The position numbers and the translations under genes were made by a program. DNA of 18,535 bases, taken from NCBI GenBank assembly GCA_030632175.1, contig DAOVVG010000019.1, positions 1 through 18,535 on the forward strand. Reading direction: 5' to 3'. The notes below the pieces were generated by a model, which saw nothing but the letters and a program-made list of their open reading frames with translations, was not told where the DNA came from and ran no database searches. Source of the DNA: Gammaproteobacteria bacterium (lineage in GTDB: Bacteria > Pseudomonadota > Gammaproteobacteria > UBA9214). Positions 6,785 to 14,478 of the stretch are shown here, one piece after another. Every line of letters begins with the position of its first letter. Within the stretch, counting starts at the first letter, position 1.

Positions 6785-8218
6785 CTATAGCGGTCTGTCC
6801 ACAGGCTGCTTGAATGGTTGCCAGCGTTTGCCGAGGCGTTCACGGGCAGCGCTGGCGGCTTCACGAACCTGCGCGGGAGCAGTGCCTCCCATATGATTGC
6901 GTGCGGCCATGGAACCTTCCAGTGTCAGCACCGCGAACACGTCATCGCTGATAACCGCTGAAAAGGTTTGCAGTTCATCCAGCGTCATGGCTGACAGGTC
7001 CTTGCCGGTTTCGACGCCATGGCGCACGGCGCGACCGACAATTTCATGCGCGTCCCGAAAGGCGATGCCCTTGCGAACAAGATAGTCAGCCAGATCCGTC
7101 GCCGTGGAGAAGCCCTGTTTTGCCGCGGCTTTCATGTTGGCATGCTTGATTTCCACGGCCGGCATCATGTCGCCGAATACCCGCAGTGAGCCGCTGAGGG
7201 TGTCAACGGTATCGAACAGGGGTTCCTTGTCTTCCTGATTATCCTTGTTATAGGCCAGCGGCTGGCTTTTCATCAACATCAGCAGGCTGAGCAGGTGGCC
7301 GGTGACCCGGCCGCTCTTGCCGCGGACCAGTTCCGGGACATCCGGGTTTTTCTTCTGTGGCATGATGCTGGAGCCGGTGCAGAAGCGGTCTGGCAGTTCA
7401 ATAAAGTCAAATTGTGCCGATGACCAGAGTATCAGTTCCTCGGAAAACCGGGACAGATGCATCATGATCATGGACGCAGCCGCACAAAATTCAATCACAA
7501 AATCCCGGTCACTGACTGCGTCCAGCGAGTTAGCGGCTGGTGTGTCGAAATCCAGCAGCCTTGCTGTGTATGACCGGTCAATGGGGAAACTGGTGCCTGC
7601 CAGTGCCGCTGCGCCCAAAGGCATGACATTCACCCGTTTGCGGCAGTCGAGCAAGCGCTGATGGTCACGATCCAGCATTGCTTCCCAGGCCAGCATGTGG
7701 TGCCCGAAACTGACGGGCATCGCGACCTGCAGGTGCGTAAAACCGGGCATGATGGTGTCGGCCTCACGTGTCGCCATATCGACCAGGGCGGTTTGCAGCC
7801 GGGTGAGGGATGCGCACAGGACATCGATTTCATCACGCAGATACAGGCGCAGGTCGGTGGCGACCTGGTCATTGCGCGAGCGGCCGGTATGGAGTTTTTT
7901 GCCGGTTTCACCGATGCGTTCGATCAATCTGGCCTCGATATTCATATGAATATCCTCAAGCGCTACCGACCAGCCAAAATCACCCTGCTCGATGTCAGCC
8001 TGGATGCCTTCAAGGCCGGCGACAATGGCGCTGCACTCATCTGCCGTAATGATGCCGGTGTGGGCCAGCATGCTGGCATGTGCGATCGAGCCGGCGATAT
8101 CGTAGCTATACAGCCGCTGGTCGAAGTCAATCGAGGCGGTAAAGTCCTCCACGAAGGCATCGGTCGATTCTGTGAACCGTCCGCCCCAGAGCTTTTTTGA
8201 ACCGTCGTCGTCTGTCAT
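6785..8218 (-). CDS. argH: Argininosuccinate lyase ArgH
   Basis: ArgH splits argininosuccinate into arginine and fumarate, the last step of arginine synthesis. From the ATG at 8216-8218 it has 477 residues, slightly longer than the usual 455-465. Family marks are KLWGGRF (9-15), the active-site TGRSRNDQVATD (111-122), the catalytic-base His161 in GFTHLQVAMP and the superfamily signature GSSIMPQKKNPD (282-293) holding the catalytic serine. An alternative ATG four codons upstream (8230) has AGGA nearby and cannot be excluded. The open frame continues to 8425, but that sequence underlies the algZ start and looks non-coding. argH is divergent from algZR, the same neighbourhood as in Pseudomonas. 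Confidence 0.96.
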   Translation of the reverse strand: MTDDDGSKKLWGGRFTESTDAFVEDFTASIDFDQRLYSYDIAGSIAHASMLAHTGIITADECSAIVAGLEGIQADIEQGDFGWSVALEDIHMNIEARLIERIGETGKKLHTGRSRNDQVATDLRLYLRDEIDVLCASLTRLQTALVDMATREADTIMPGFTHLQVAMPVSFGHHMLAWEAMLDRDHQRLLDCRKRVNVMPLGAAALAGTSFPIDRSYTARLLDFDTPAANSLDAVSDRDFVIEFCAAASMIMMHLSRFSEELILWSSAQFDFIELPDRFCTGSSIMPQKKNPDVPELVRGKSGRVTGHLLSLLMLMKSQPLAYNKDNQEDKEPLFDTVDTLSGSLRVFGDMMPAVEIKHANMKAAAKQGFSTATDLADYLVRKGIAFRDAHEIVGRAVRHGVETGKDLSAMTLDELQTFSAVISDDVFAVLTLEGSMAARNHMGGTAPAQVREAASAARERLGKRWQPFKQPVDRPL

Positions 8219-8361
8219 GTTGCTAACCATCAGTCCTGTTTTGCCGCAGTATAACCAATCCGGGTTGGCTTTGCGTTCGCCGGACAGTTTGCTGCTGGCT
8301 GCTTCCGGCAGGGTTGCTGGCGACACTTGCATGCCGGGATGGCAGGGTTGAAACTGCAAAA

Positions 8362-9438
8362 ATGAGCAAACAGCAGCCAGTGGAATACAGCGGTATCGAA
8401 ACGGTTGAATCGTTCTTTCTGCCAAGCTTCTGTGATGTGCGCATGGTGTTTGCGGTGGTGGTGATTGCGGAATTGCTGGCGTTCATCCTGACGCTGGTGA
8501 GTCCTGGCGTCATGGAGAATGCCTGGGGTAGCCTCGGATTGATCTCGCTGTTTATGCAGTGGATCGCTCTCACCAGTGCGGCAGTACTGTGTGTGTCCCG
8601 GCCAATGCTGGCGCGTATGGGCAACCGGGTTGCGGCGGCTGCAAGTTATCTGCTGGTGTTGCTGGTGACGGCGGTGGTCAGTGAGCTGGCCTTCTGGCTG
8701 ATGCTCACGAGTACCCTGTTTCCGGAAATTACCGTTGACCGGCATGCGACTTTTTTGCTGCGTAATCTGACGATCAGTACCGTGATTGCCGCCATTGTGC
8801 TGCGTTATTTGTATGTGCAATTCCAGTGGCGGCAGCAATTAAAGGCCGAGGCGCGCGCACGCATACAGGCGCTGCAGGCGCGTATTCGTCCACACTTTCT
8901 TTTTAACAGCATGAACACCATCGCGGCATTGACGCGCTCGGCACCGGAAAAGGCCGAGACAGCCATCGAGGACCTGTCAGACCTGTTCCGCGCCTCGCTG
9001 AATAATACGCACCAGCAGGCGACGCTGGCAGAAGAATTGATACTGGCGCAGCGCTATCTCGGTATCGAGGCATTGCGTCTCGGTGAGCGTTTGTCGGTGG
9101 AATGGAATATGGACGGTGTGCCACCCACGACCGTGTTGCCACCACTGATACTGCAGCCGTTGCTGGAGAATGCGATTTACCATGGCATTGAGCGATTGCC
9201 CGAGGGGGGCACTATTCATGTCGATGGCAGTTGTCATGACGGCCGGGTGACGATTGCCATCAGTAATCCGGTGGCCACTGAAGATAATGGTGAGCAGCAG
9301 GCCGGAAACCGTATCGCCCAGGAAAACATCCGGCAGCGATTGCAGATTATCTTCGGTGACAGTGCCGATCTGGTGTCAACGCTGACGGCGGGCGTGTATA
9401 AGATCGTCATGCACTTTCCGGAAACAGCCGGGTCATGA
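8362..9438 (+). CDS. algZ: AlgZ/FimS-type sensor histidine kinase (LytS/YehU family)
   Basis: This 358-residue inner-membrane kinase has four likely transmembrane helices (about 27-46, 57-78, 92-115, 132-150), a linker helix and a His_kinase plus HATPase module. The phospho-acceptor is His178 in RPHFLFNSMNTI, the LytS-type H box. The N box is PPLILQPLLENAIYHGIE with Asn270. The usual glycine-rich ATP-lid motif is eroded: GNRIAQENIRQRL (315-327) stands where most relatives have G-x-G-L-x-N. It overlaps algR by ATGA and sits between argH and hemCD, the context of Pseudomonas algZ/fimS, whose product works with AlgR on twitching motility and exopolysaccharide genes. The start at 8362 gives MSKQQPVEYS; a TTG at 8314 is possible but less likely. 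Confidence 0.88.
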   Translation: MSKQQPVEYSGIETVESFFLPSFCDVRMVFAVVVIAELLAFILTLVSPGVMENAWGSLGLISLFMQWIALTSAAVLCVSRPMLARMGNRVAAAASYLLVLLVTAVVSELAFWLMLTSTLFPEITVDRHATFLLRNLTISTVIAAIVLRYLYVQFQWRQQLKAEARARIQALQARIRPHFLFNSMNTIAALTRSAPEKAETAIEDLSDLFRASLNNTHQQATLAEELILAQRYLGIEALRLGERLSVEWNMDGVPPTTVLPPLILQPLLENAIYHGIERLPEGGTIHVDGSCHDGRVTIAISNPVATEDNGEQQAGNRIAQENIRQRLQIIFGDSADLVSTLTAGVYKIVMHFPETAGS

Positions 9439-10175
9439 AGGTTCTGATCGTCGATGATGAAGCACCGGCGCGCGCACGCCTGCGGGCGATGCTGGATGCC
9501 ATAGACGGCTATACCAGTTGCGGTGATGCCGCCAATGGTACCGAGGCGCTGGCACTGGCTGAACAGGCCGAGCCGGATATTTTACTGATGGATATCCGCA
9601 TGCCGGGCATGGATGGGCTGGAAGCGGCGCAGCATCTGCAGTCGCTGGAACAGCCGCCAGCCATTATTTTTACCACCGCCTACAATGATTATGCGCTGCA
9701 GGCATTTGATACCCATGCGGTTGATTACCTGTTAAAGCCGGTCCGGCAGGAGCGTCTGGTGGAGGCGCTGCAACATGCGCGGCGGCTGACGCGTGTACAG
9801 GCGGCCTCTCTTCAGGAGGCTGAAAACCGGTCGGCGCAGCGACAGCGTATCTGCGCCAATGTGCGCGGCAGCCTGCAACTGATTGCGGTGGAGGAGATTC
9901 GCTATTTTCAGGCCGACCAGAAATATGTGACCGTGTGTACGGCAGAATCGCAGTTGTTGATCGAGGAAACACTGAAAGCACTGGAGCAGGAGTTTTCAGG
10001 ACAATTTGCGCGTATTCATCGCAATGCGCTGGTGGCAAAGCGCTACATTACCGGCATGACGAAAGACGCCGATGGCCGTGCGCAGGTGCAGTTGGATGGT
10101 ATCGCGCAGATGCTTGAGGTCAGCCGCCGTCACGCGGCTGAAATTCGTCAGCTCGTCAAGGCGTTGCAGGTCTGA
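9435..10175 (+). CDS. algR: AlgR-type LytTR response regulator
   Basis: This is a 246-residue DNA-binding response regulator. The receiver domain (1-118) has the acidic pocket Asp7/Asp8, phospho-acceptor Asp53 in LLMDIRMPG, the switch Thr80/Thr81 and Lys101 in LLKPV. A linker leads to a C-terminal LytTR domain (about 140-242; ICANVRGSLQLIAVEEIRYFQADQKYV, FARIHRNALVAKRYI). The ATG overlaps the algZ stop by four bases, so the two are co-translated. In Pseudomonas AlgR controls type IV pilus, rhamnolipid and alginate genes; the targets here cannot be read from the window. Its 3' end overlaps the opposite-strand thioredoxin gene by 20 bases. Confidence 0.93.
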   Translation: MKVLIVDDEAPARARLRAMLDAIDGYTSCGDAANGTEALALAEQAEPDILLMDIRMPGMDGLEAAQHLQSLEQPPAIIFTTAYNDYALQAFDTHAVDYLLKPVRQERLVEALQHARRLTRVQAASLQEAENRSAQRQRICANVRGSLQLIAVEEIRYFQADQKYVTVCTAESQLLIEETLKALEQEFSGQFARIHRNALVAKRYITGMTKDADGRAQVQLDGIAQMLEVSRRHAAEIRQLVKALQV

Positions 10176-10710
10176 AGCTGCTTGCCGGGTGCTGCAGGCG
10201 GCAGCCGTGCATGTTTGCCAGTGCGGCCGGGTTCCTGATACTGGCAAGTGCCGTGTCCACGCAGGCATCCAGGTAGCCGCCATACAATTCCGGGGTGTTG
10301 ATTCCAACAATGCGTTCGGCCAGTTCCCGGCCCTTGCTATCCACGAATAAAATCGTCGGCGTGACAAATACCCGGTAACGGTCCGAGATCCGGGTTGCCT
10401 CTGTTGCCTTGCCGGAAAAGTCACTGACGCTTGAGCCGTCATCAAGGATCAGCTTGCGGATGATGACCCGGTCCTCGTATTCGCCACTGAGCAGCATGGG
10501 TTGCAGAAAATCCTCTTCCAGCAGCTCGCAGTAGCTGCATTCATCTGCCGAGAAGGTGAGCATGATCGGCAGTTGCCGGGTCTGCGCCTGACTGCCCTCC
10601 TGCTGCAGGTCCCGTGCAACCGGGACGCGCACCTCTGCCTGCAGGGACCCCGCAAGCAACCACAATAATGCACACCCGAAAACTGCAGGCTTGTATAATG
10701 CGCGTTTCAT
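10156..10710 (-). CDS. Exported thioredoxin-fold protein
   Basis: This is a 184-residue protein with an N-terminal signal peptide (MKRALYKPAVFGCALLWLLAG, probable cleavage after SLQA near residue 25), so it is likely periplasmic. The thioredoxin-like domain (about 45-160) has a redox motif CSYC (Cys58, Cys61) in FSADECSYCELLEEDF and a cis-proline Pro118 in RVFVTPTILFVDSKG. This resembles the single-domain 'thioredoxin-related' proteins (SoxW/thioredoxin_2 type) rather than DsbA or DsbC. A role in periplasmic thiol reduction is an inference. It is convergent with algR (20-base overlap of coding sequence) and divergent from hemC (31 bases between starts). Its last 20 or so residues are encoded opposite or just past the algR end and look like an unconserved tail. 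Confidence 0.85.
   Translation of the reverse strand: MKRALYKPAVFGCALLWLLAGSLQAEVRVPVARDLQQEGSQAQTRQLPIMLTFSADECSYCELLEEDFLQPMLLSGEYEDRVIIRKLILDDGSSVSDFSGKATEATRISDRYRVFVTPTILFVDSKGRELAERIVGINTPELYGGYLDACVDTALASIRNPAALANMHGCRLQHPASSFRPATP
10694..10699 (+). promoter_or_regulatory. Candidate hemC promoter -10 box
   Basis: A perfect TATAAT lies 42 bases before the hemC ATG, predicting a start near 10706 and a leader of about 36 bases. It falls within codons 4-6 of the divergent thioredoxin gene, so the two promoter regions must overlap. No good -35 hexamer is seen 17 bases upstream, so this may depend on an activator. Confidence 0.4.
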
Positions 10711-10741
10711 TATTCGCTATTTAGTGACTGGTTAGCTGCTT

Positions 10742-11674
10742 ATGTCAACAGATCTGCTGCGTATTGCAACCCGTAAAAGCCCGCTGGCGCTGTGGCAGGC
10801 AGAACATGTGCGTGCGCGCCTGATGGCCCTGCACGCCGGGCTGCAGGTGGAACTCCTGACCATGAGCACCCAGGGTGATCGTATCCTCGACAGCCCGCTC
10901 GCAAAAATCGGAGGCAAGGGACTGTTCGTGAAGGAGCTTGAACAGGGCATGCTGGAGGGCCGTGCCGATATTGCAGTGCATTCCATGAAAGACGTGCCGG
11001 CCGAGTTGCCCGAAGGACTCTGCGTTGCCGCGATTCTGGAGCGTGAGGACCCGCGGGATGCCTTTGTGTCCAATGAATTCGCTTCCATTGACGAGCTGCC
11101 CGACGGCGCCCGGGTCGGAACATCCAGTTTGCGGCGCCAGTGCCAGTTGCGCGCACGCCGCCCGGATCTTGAGATTCTCGATCTGCGCGGCAATGTCGGC
11201 ACGCGCCTGGGAAAGCTGGATGCGGGTAATTACGATGCCATTGTGCTGGCGTGTGCGGGACTGAAACGGCTGGGACTGGAGGCACGCATTACGGCGGCAC
11301 TGGCACCTGAGGTGATGTTGCCGGCGATCGCACAGGGCGTGATTGGCATTGAATGTCGCTGCGACGATGAGCGGGTAAAGGCGCTGATTGAACCCTTGAA
11401 CCACATCGATACCCTGCAGCGAACACAGGCGGAACGGGCCATGAACGCGACGCTTGCCGGCGGTTGCCAGGCACCCGTTGCCGGCTACTCGGTGATCGGT
11501 GCCAACGGCATAGAGATGCGTGGCCTGGTCGGGCGACCGGATGGCAGCGAGATCATCCGGGGTGACATCAATGGTCCGGTGCAGCAAGCCGCCGCCCTGG
11601 GAAAACAGCTGGCGGATGAGTTGCTGTCACGCGGTGCCCGGCCAATACTCGACGAATTGCTACGTGGCGAATAA
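10742..11674 (+). CDS. hemC: Porphobilinogen deaminase HemC
   Basis: HemC (hydroxymethylbilane synthase) polymerises four porphobilinogens into the linear tetrapyrrole precursor of haem, sirohaem and related cofactors. The 310 residues match the usual length, and numbering matches the E. coli enzyme. The N-terminal IATRKSPLALWQAEHV block, the catalytic Asp84 in HSMKDVP and the phosphate-binding GTSSLRRQCQL and LRGNVGTRL blocks are present. Cys242 in LAGGCQAPV carries the dipyrromethane cofactor. The ATG at 10742 gives MSTDLLRIATRKS. Its last 11 bases overlap the GTG start of hemD, indicating one transcript. Confidence 0.97.
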   Translation: MSTDLLRIATRKSPLALWQAEHVRARLMALHAGLQVELLTMSTQGDRILDSPLAKIGGKGLFVKELEQGMLEGRADIAVHSMKDVPAELPEGLCVAAILEREDPRDAFVSNEFASIDELPDGARVGTSSLRRQCQLRARRPDLEILDLRGNVGTRLGKLDAGNYDAIVLACAGLKRLGLEARITAALAPEVMLPAIAQGVIGIECRCDDERVKALIEPLNHIDTLQRTQAERAMNATLAGGCQAPVAGYSVIGANGIEMRGLVGRPDGSEIIRGDINGPVQQAAALGKQLADELLSRGARPILDELLRGE

Positions 11675-12422
11675 CAAGCCCCGCCTGCTGGTAACCCGGC
11701 CTGCGGCGCAGTCTGCGCGCCTGTGTTCCTTGCTTGAGGCGGACGGTTTTGAGGTGATCCGCCTGCCCGCTATCGAAATACTGGATCCTGTGAATCTGTA
11801 TGAGCTTGAGGCAGTGTCTGATGAGCTGGACAGTTACGATCTGGCCGTGTTTGTCAGTGTTAATGCAGCTCAAAAGGGTGTGGAGTTTATTCTGGATCGA
11901 CGTGAATGGCCGGAACAGACGGCCATTGCCACGGTTGGTGCAAGTTCAGCCGAGGCATTATTACCCTACGGACTGTTTGCAAACCATGTGCCGGCACACC
12001 AGTTCAATAGTGAAGCGCTGCTGGCACTGGAGGAACTGCAGGACATGTCGGGCCAGCGAGTGGTGATTTTTCGTGGCAATGGTGGACGCGAGTATCTGCA
12101 CGATACGCTGTTGGAGCGTGGTGCAGAGGTCGATTATGTCGAGGTTTACCGGCGTGCCTGTCCGGCTGTTGACGAGGCCGCGATGCTGAAATTACTGCGG
12201 CCGGGTTACCTGGATGGCATCACGGTCACCAGTAATGAAACATTGCAGAATCTGTATGATATGGCGGGTGCGGCCGCTCAGCCATTGTTGTGTGAAGTGC
12301 CGCTGGTGGTTGTCAGTGGGCGCCAGGCGTCGCTGGCAAGGCAGCTGGGGTTCAGCAAGGAGCCGTTGCTGGCAGCCAATGCCAGTGCGGAGGCTATCGT
12401 GGCAGCGGCCAGCGGGCTTTAA
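11664..12422 (+). CDS. hemD: Uroporphyrinogen-III synthase HemD
   Basis: HemD cyclises hydroxymethylbilane to uroporphyrinogen III, inverting ring D. The product has 252 residues, the usual size. Sequence in this family is poorly conserved, but the N-terminal LLVTRPAAQSARLCSLLEADG and the middle FVSVNAAQKGVEFIL, TVGASSAEAL, VVIFRGNGGREYLHDTLLERGAEVDYVEVYRR and ITVTSNETLQNL blocks are typical. The start is taken as GTG at 11664-11666, which gives (M)ANNKPRLLVTRP. The open frame extends further upstream inside hemC without family similarity. The stop TAA shares TTAA with the stop of the convergent reductase gene. No hemX or hemY follows, unlike in Pseudomonas. Confidence 0.94.
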   Translation: MANNKPRLLVTRPAAQSARLCSLLEADGFEVIRLPAIEILDPVNLYELEAVSDELDSYDLAVFVSVNAAQKGVEFILDRREWPEQTAIATVGASSAEALLPYGLFANHVPAHQFNSEALLALEELQDMSGQRVVIFRGNGGREYLHDTLLERGAEVDYVEVYRRACPAVDEAAMLKLLRPGYLDGITVTSNETLQNLYDMAGAAAQPLLCEVPLVVVSGRQASLARQLGFSKEPLLAANASAEAIVAAASGL

Positions 12423-13447
12423 TCGTTTTTCTCTGACAGGGCGGCATATTCAAAAGCATCGGAGAAGAATCGTGACTCATCCAGTCCGTGCTGCATGAAC
12501 AGTTTATGTCCGGCCTCTACCATGATTGGTGGTCCGCTCATGTAGACATCGTGGCCGGAGAGATCCGGGTAGTCACGGATAACCGTATCACTGACGTAGC
12601 CAGTCGCACCTGACCAGTCGTCTTCCGGCATGGGTTCCGACAGTACCGGCGTGTAGCTGAAGTTCGGGTGATCCTGCAGCCAGCGGGCGGGGAGCTCCTC
12701 GAGGTACAGGTCGCGTTTTGCACGTACCCCCCAGAACAAATGCAGGGGTTTTTCCACGCCGGCATGAAAGGCGTATTCCAGTATGCCTTTGAGCGGCGCA
12801 AAGCCGGTGCCACCGCCGATCAGAATGGCCGGACGCTCTGTATCCTCGCGCAGGAAGAAGGTACCAAGCGGACCCTTAAAGCGGAGCATGGCCTTTTCCT
12901 GCATCTGGTTGAACACCTGTGCACTGAAATAACCGCCGCTGACATTGCGTATATGCAGCTCAATGAAGTTGTCATCATGCGGGGCGTTGGCAATGGAAAA
13001 CGCCCGCGGTGCGTGGTCTTTCAGTAGTACATCAATGTACTGTCCGGCCAGAAACTGCAAACGCTCGGTGTCGGGCAGTTTCAGGTAGATGCGGATAACA
13101 TCGTGCGCCAGGTGTTCAAGTTTGTTGACCCGGCACGGCAGCGTCCTCACTTCAATGTCTTTTGCGGCGTCGACTTCGCGTACCTGGATGGTCAGATCGC
13201 AGGCGGGATGCGCCTGGCAGAACAGGGCTTTGTGTTGCGCAGCATCGGTGTCGGACAATGCGTCCGGCGCACCCCCGGGGTAGTCCACGGAACCTGCTGT
13301 CACCGTACCCATGCAGGAACCGCAGGCACCATTGCGACAACCGTATGGCAGTATAATGCCCTGGCGCAGCGCAGCCTCGAGAATCGACTCGGAGTCTTCC
13401 ACGCTAAAGCTGTGACCGCTGTTCTGAATGGTGACCTGGTGCGCCAT
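12419..13447 (-). CDS. 2Fe-2S ferredoxin / FAD / NAD(P) oxidoreductase (CDP-6-deoxyglucoseen-reductase-like)
   Basis: This 342-residue reductase has three parts. A plant-type 2Fe-2S ferredoxin domain (1-95) carries cluster ligands Cys37, Cys42, Cys45 and Cys77 in YGCRNGACGSC and ALFCQAH. A FAD-binding barrel follows (about 100-200; RAFSIANAP at 148-156). A NAD(P)-binding domain comes last (about 205-335; LIGGGTGFAPLKG, FWGVRAKRDLY, DVYMSGPPIMVEAG). This order matches the family often annotated as CDP-6-deoxy-3,4-glucoseen reductase, phenol hydroxylase reductase or similar electron-transfer components. No sugar-dehydratase or oxygenase partner is nearby, so the substrate cannot be named. It is convergent with hemD (four-base overlap) and divergent from the SDR gene (49 bases). 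Confidence 0.9.
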   Translation of the reverse strand: MAHQVTIQNSGHSFSVEDSESILEAALRQGIILPYGCRNGACGSCMGTVTAGSVDYPGGAPDALSDTDAAQHKALFCQAHPACDLTIQVREVDAAKDIEVRTLPCRVNKLEHLAHDVIRIYLKLPDTERLQFLAGQYIDVLLKDHAPRAFSIANAPHDDNFIELHIRNVSGGYFSAQVFNQMQEKAMLRFKGPLGTFFLREDTERPAILIGGGTGFAPLKGILEYAFHAGVEKPLHLFWGVRAKRDLYLEELPARWLQDHPNFSYTPVLSEPMPEDDWSGATGYVSDTVIRDYPDLSGHDVYMSGPPIMVEAGHKLFMQHGLDESRFFSDAFEYAALSEKND

Positions 13448-13496
13448 GAAATGAGTCTAGTTAACAAAAACGGGCAGGCATTGTCGCTGATTTACC

Positions 13497-14384
13497 ATGC
13501 AAGATAAACCACTTAAAACTGTGCTAATCGTCGGCTGCGGCTATATCGGACGGCGCGTGGCGGCCTTGTTAGCCGCAGAAAACTACCACGTTAGCGGTGT
13601 TGTCCGCAGCCAGGAAAGCGCGGGTAAACTGGCTGAATCGGGTATAAGGGCTGTCTGTGTTGACCTTGACCGGTTGTTGCCCGAGATGGACTGGGGTTGC
13701 CGGGAGGCCGATGTTTTTTACCTTGCACCGCCGCCACCCGGCGGTGAGCAGGATCTGCGTATGCGGGCCTTTCTCGCCAGCTTGCCGGGTAAAGTGACCG
13801 TGCGGCGCGTTGTTTATATCAGTACCAGTGCCGTCTATGGTGATTGTGACGGTGCCTGGATAACCGAGACACAGCCACTTAATCCGTCTACATCCCGTGG
13901 CCACCGACGTCTGGATGCAGAGCAGCAATTGCGTGACTGGTGTCGGGTGCACGCAGCGCAGTGGATAGTTCTGCGTGTACCGGGAATATACGGACCCGGA
14001 AAATTACCCCTTGAACGTTTGCGTAAAGGTACGCCGGTGCTGCGCGAGACTGACGCGCCGTTTACCAACCGTATTCATGCAGACGATCTTGCAGCCATTT
14101 GTGTTGCCGGGATGCACAGCCCGGTCTGCAATGTGGTTTACAACGTCAGTGACGGCCACCCTGGCAACATGACTGATTATTTTTTCAGGGTCGCTGATGC
14201 TGCCGGTTTGCCGCGACCACCGGAAGTCAGTCGTGAGGAAGCGCAGTCAGTTTTGTCTGCGGGCATGTTGTCATTTCTGAATGACTCGCGTCGTATGGAT
14301 AACAGCAAATTGCTTGATGAGCTGGGGATTGACTTACGCTATCCGGGTCTGGATGCCGGGCTTGAATCCTGCTTCAAAGACTGA
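13497..14384 (+). CDS. NAD(P)-binding SDR/epimerase-like protein (YeeZ-like)
   Basis: This 295-residue atypical short-chain dehydrogenase/epimerase has a Rossmann nucleotide site VLIVGCGYIGRRVA (GxGxxG at 13-18). VVYISTSAVYGDCDGAWITETQPLNP matches the central strand and the serine/threonine region of extended SDRs. IVLRVPGIYGPGKLPLERL and NRIHADDLAAICVAGM are standard epimerase-like blocks. The usual YxxxK active site is not intact: the equivalent stretch is SRGHRRLDAE, without Tyr or Lys. E. coli YeeZ-like proteins share this style. The enzyme may act on a nucleotide-sugar-like ligand or have no classical dehydrogenase activity; no substrate is assigned. The ATG at 13497 gives MQDKPLKTVLIVGCG. 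Confidence 0.85.
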   Translation: MQDKPLKTVLIVGCGYIGRRVAALLAAENYHVSGVVRSQESAGKLAESGIRAVCVDLDRLLPEMDWGCREADVFYLAPPPPGGEQDLRMRAFLASLPGKVTVRRVVYISTSAVYGDCDGAWITETQPLNPSTSRGHRRLDAEQQLRDWCRVHAAQWIVLRVPGIYGPGKLPLERLRKGTPVLRETDAPFTNRIHADDLAAICVAGMHSPVCNVVYNVSDGHPGNMTDYFFRVADAAGLPRPPEVSREEAQSVLSAGMLSFLNDSRRMDNSKLLDELGIDLRYPGLDAGLESCFKD

Positions 14385-14478
14385 GTGCAGCATCACCCAA
14401 GTATAAATATAACTAACTGAATAATATAAATAATTATTCAAATTATCCGGTCGTATTGTTGCCACGCAGCCTGGCAGG
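14385..14478. other. AT-rich gap between convergent genes
   Basis: This 94-base spacer separates the ends of the SDR gene and xthA. Positions about 14399-14445 are almost purely A and T, in contrast to the GC-rich surroundings. They hold an inverted repeat TGAATAAT (14418-14425) / ATTATTCA (14433-14440) that could fold in RNA from either strand. A second small inverted repeat, AGCCT-GGC-AGGCT (14468-14480), overlaps the last base pairs of the xthA stop codon. Neither has the GC stem plus T-run of a standard intrinsic terminator. Confidence 0.5.

Noticed and set aside
8219..8361. Divergent argH/algZ promoters
   Set aside because: A TATACT (minus strand, 8248-8253) is present, but no acceptable -35 at standard spacing was found in either direction, so no promoter is called.
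8219..8425. Long N-terminal extension of ArgH
   Set aside because: No family similarity, and it overlaps the algZ start. The ArgH family begins just before KLWGGRF.
10745..11587. 280-codon open frame opposite hemC
   Set aside because: It is antisense to a complete, well-conserved hemC, has low-complexity, non-family sequence and no ribosome site; a shadow of GC-rich codon use.
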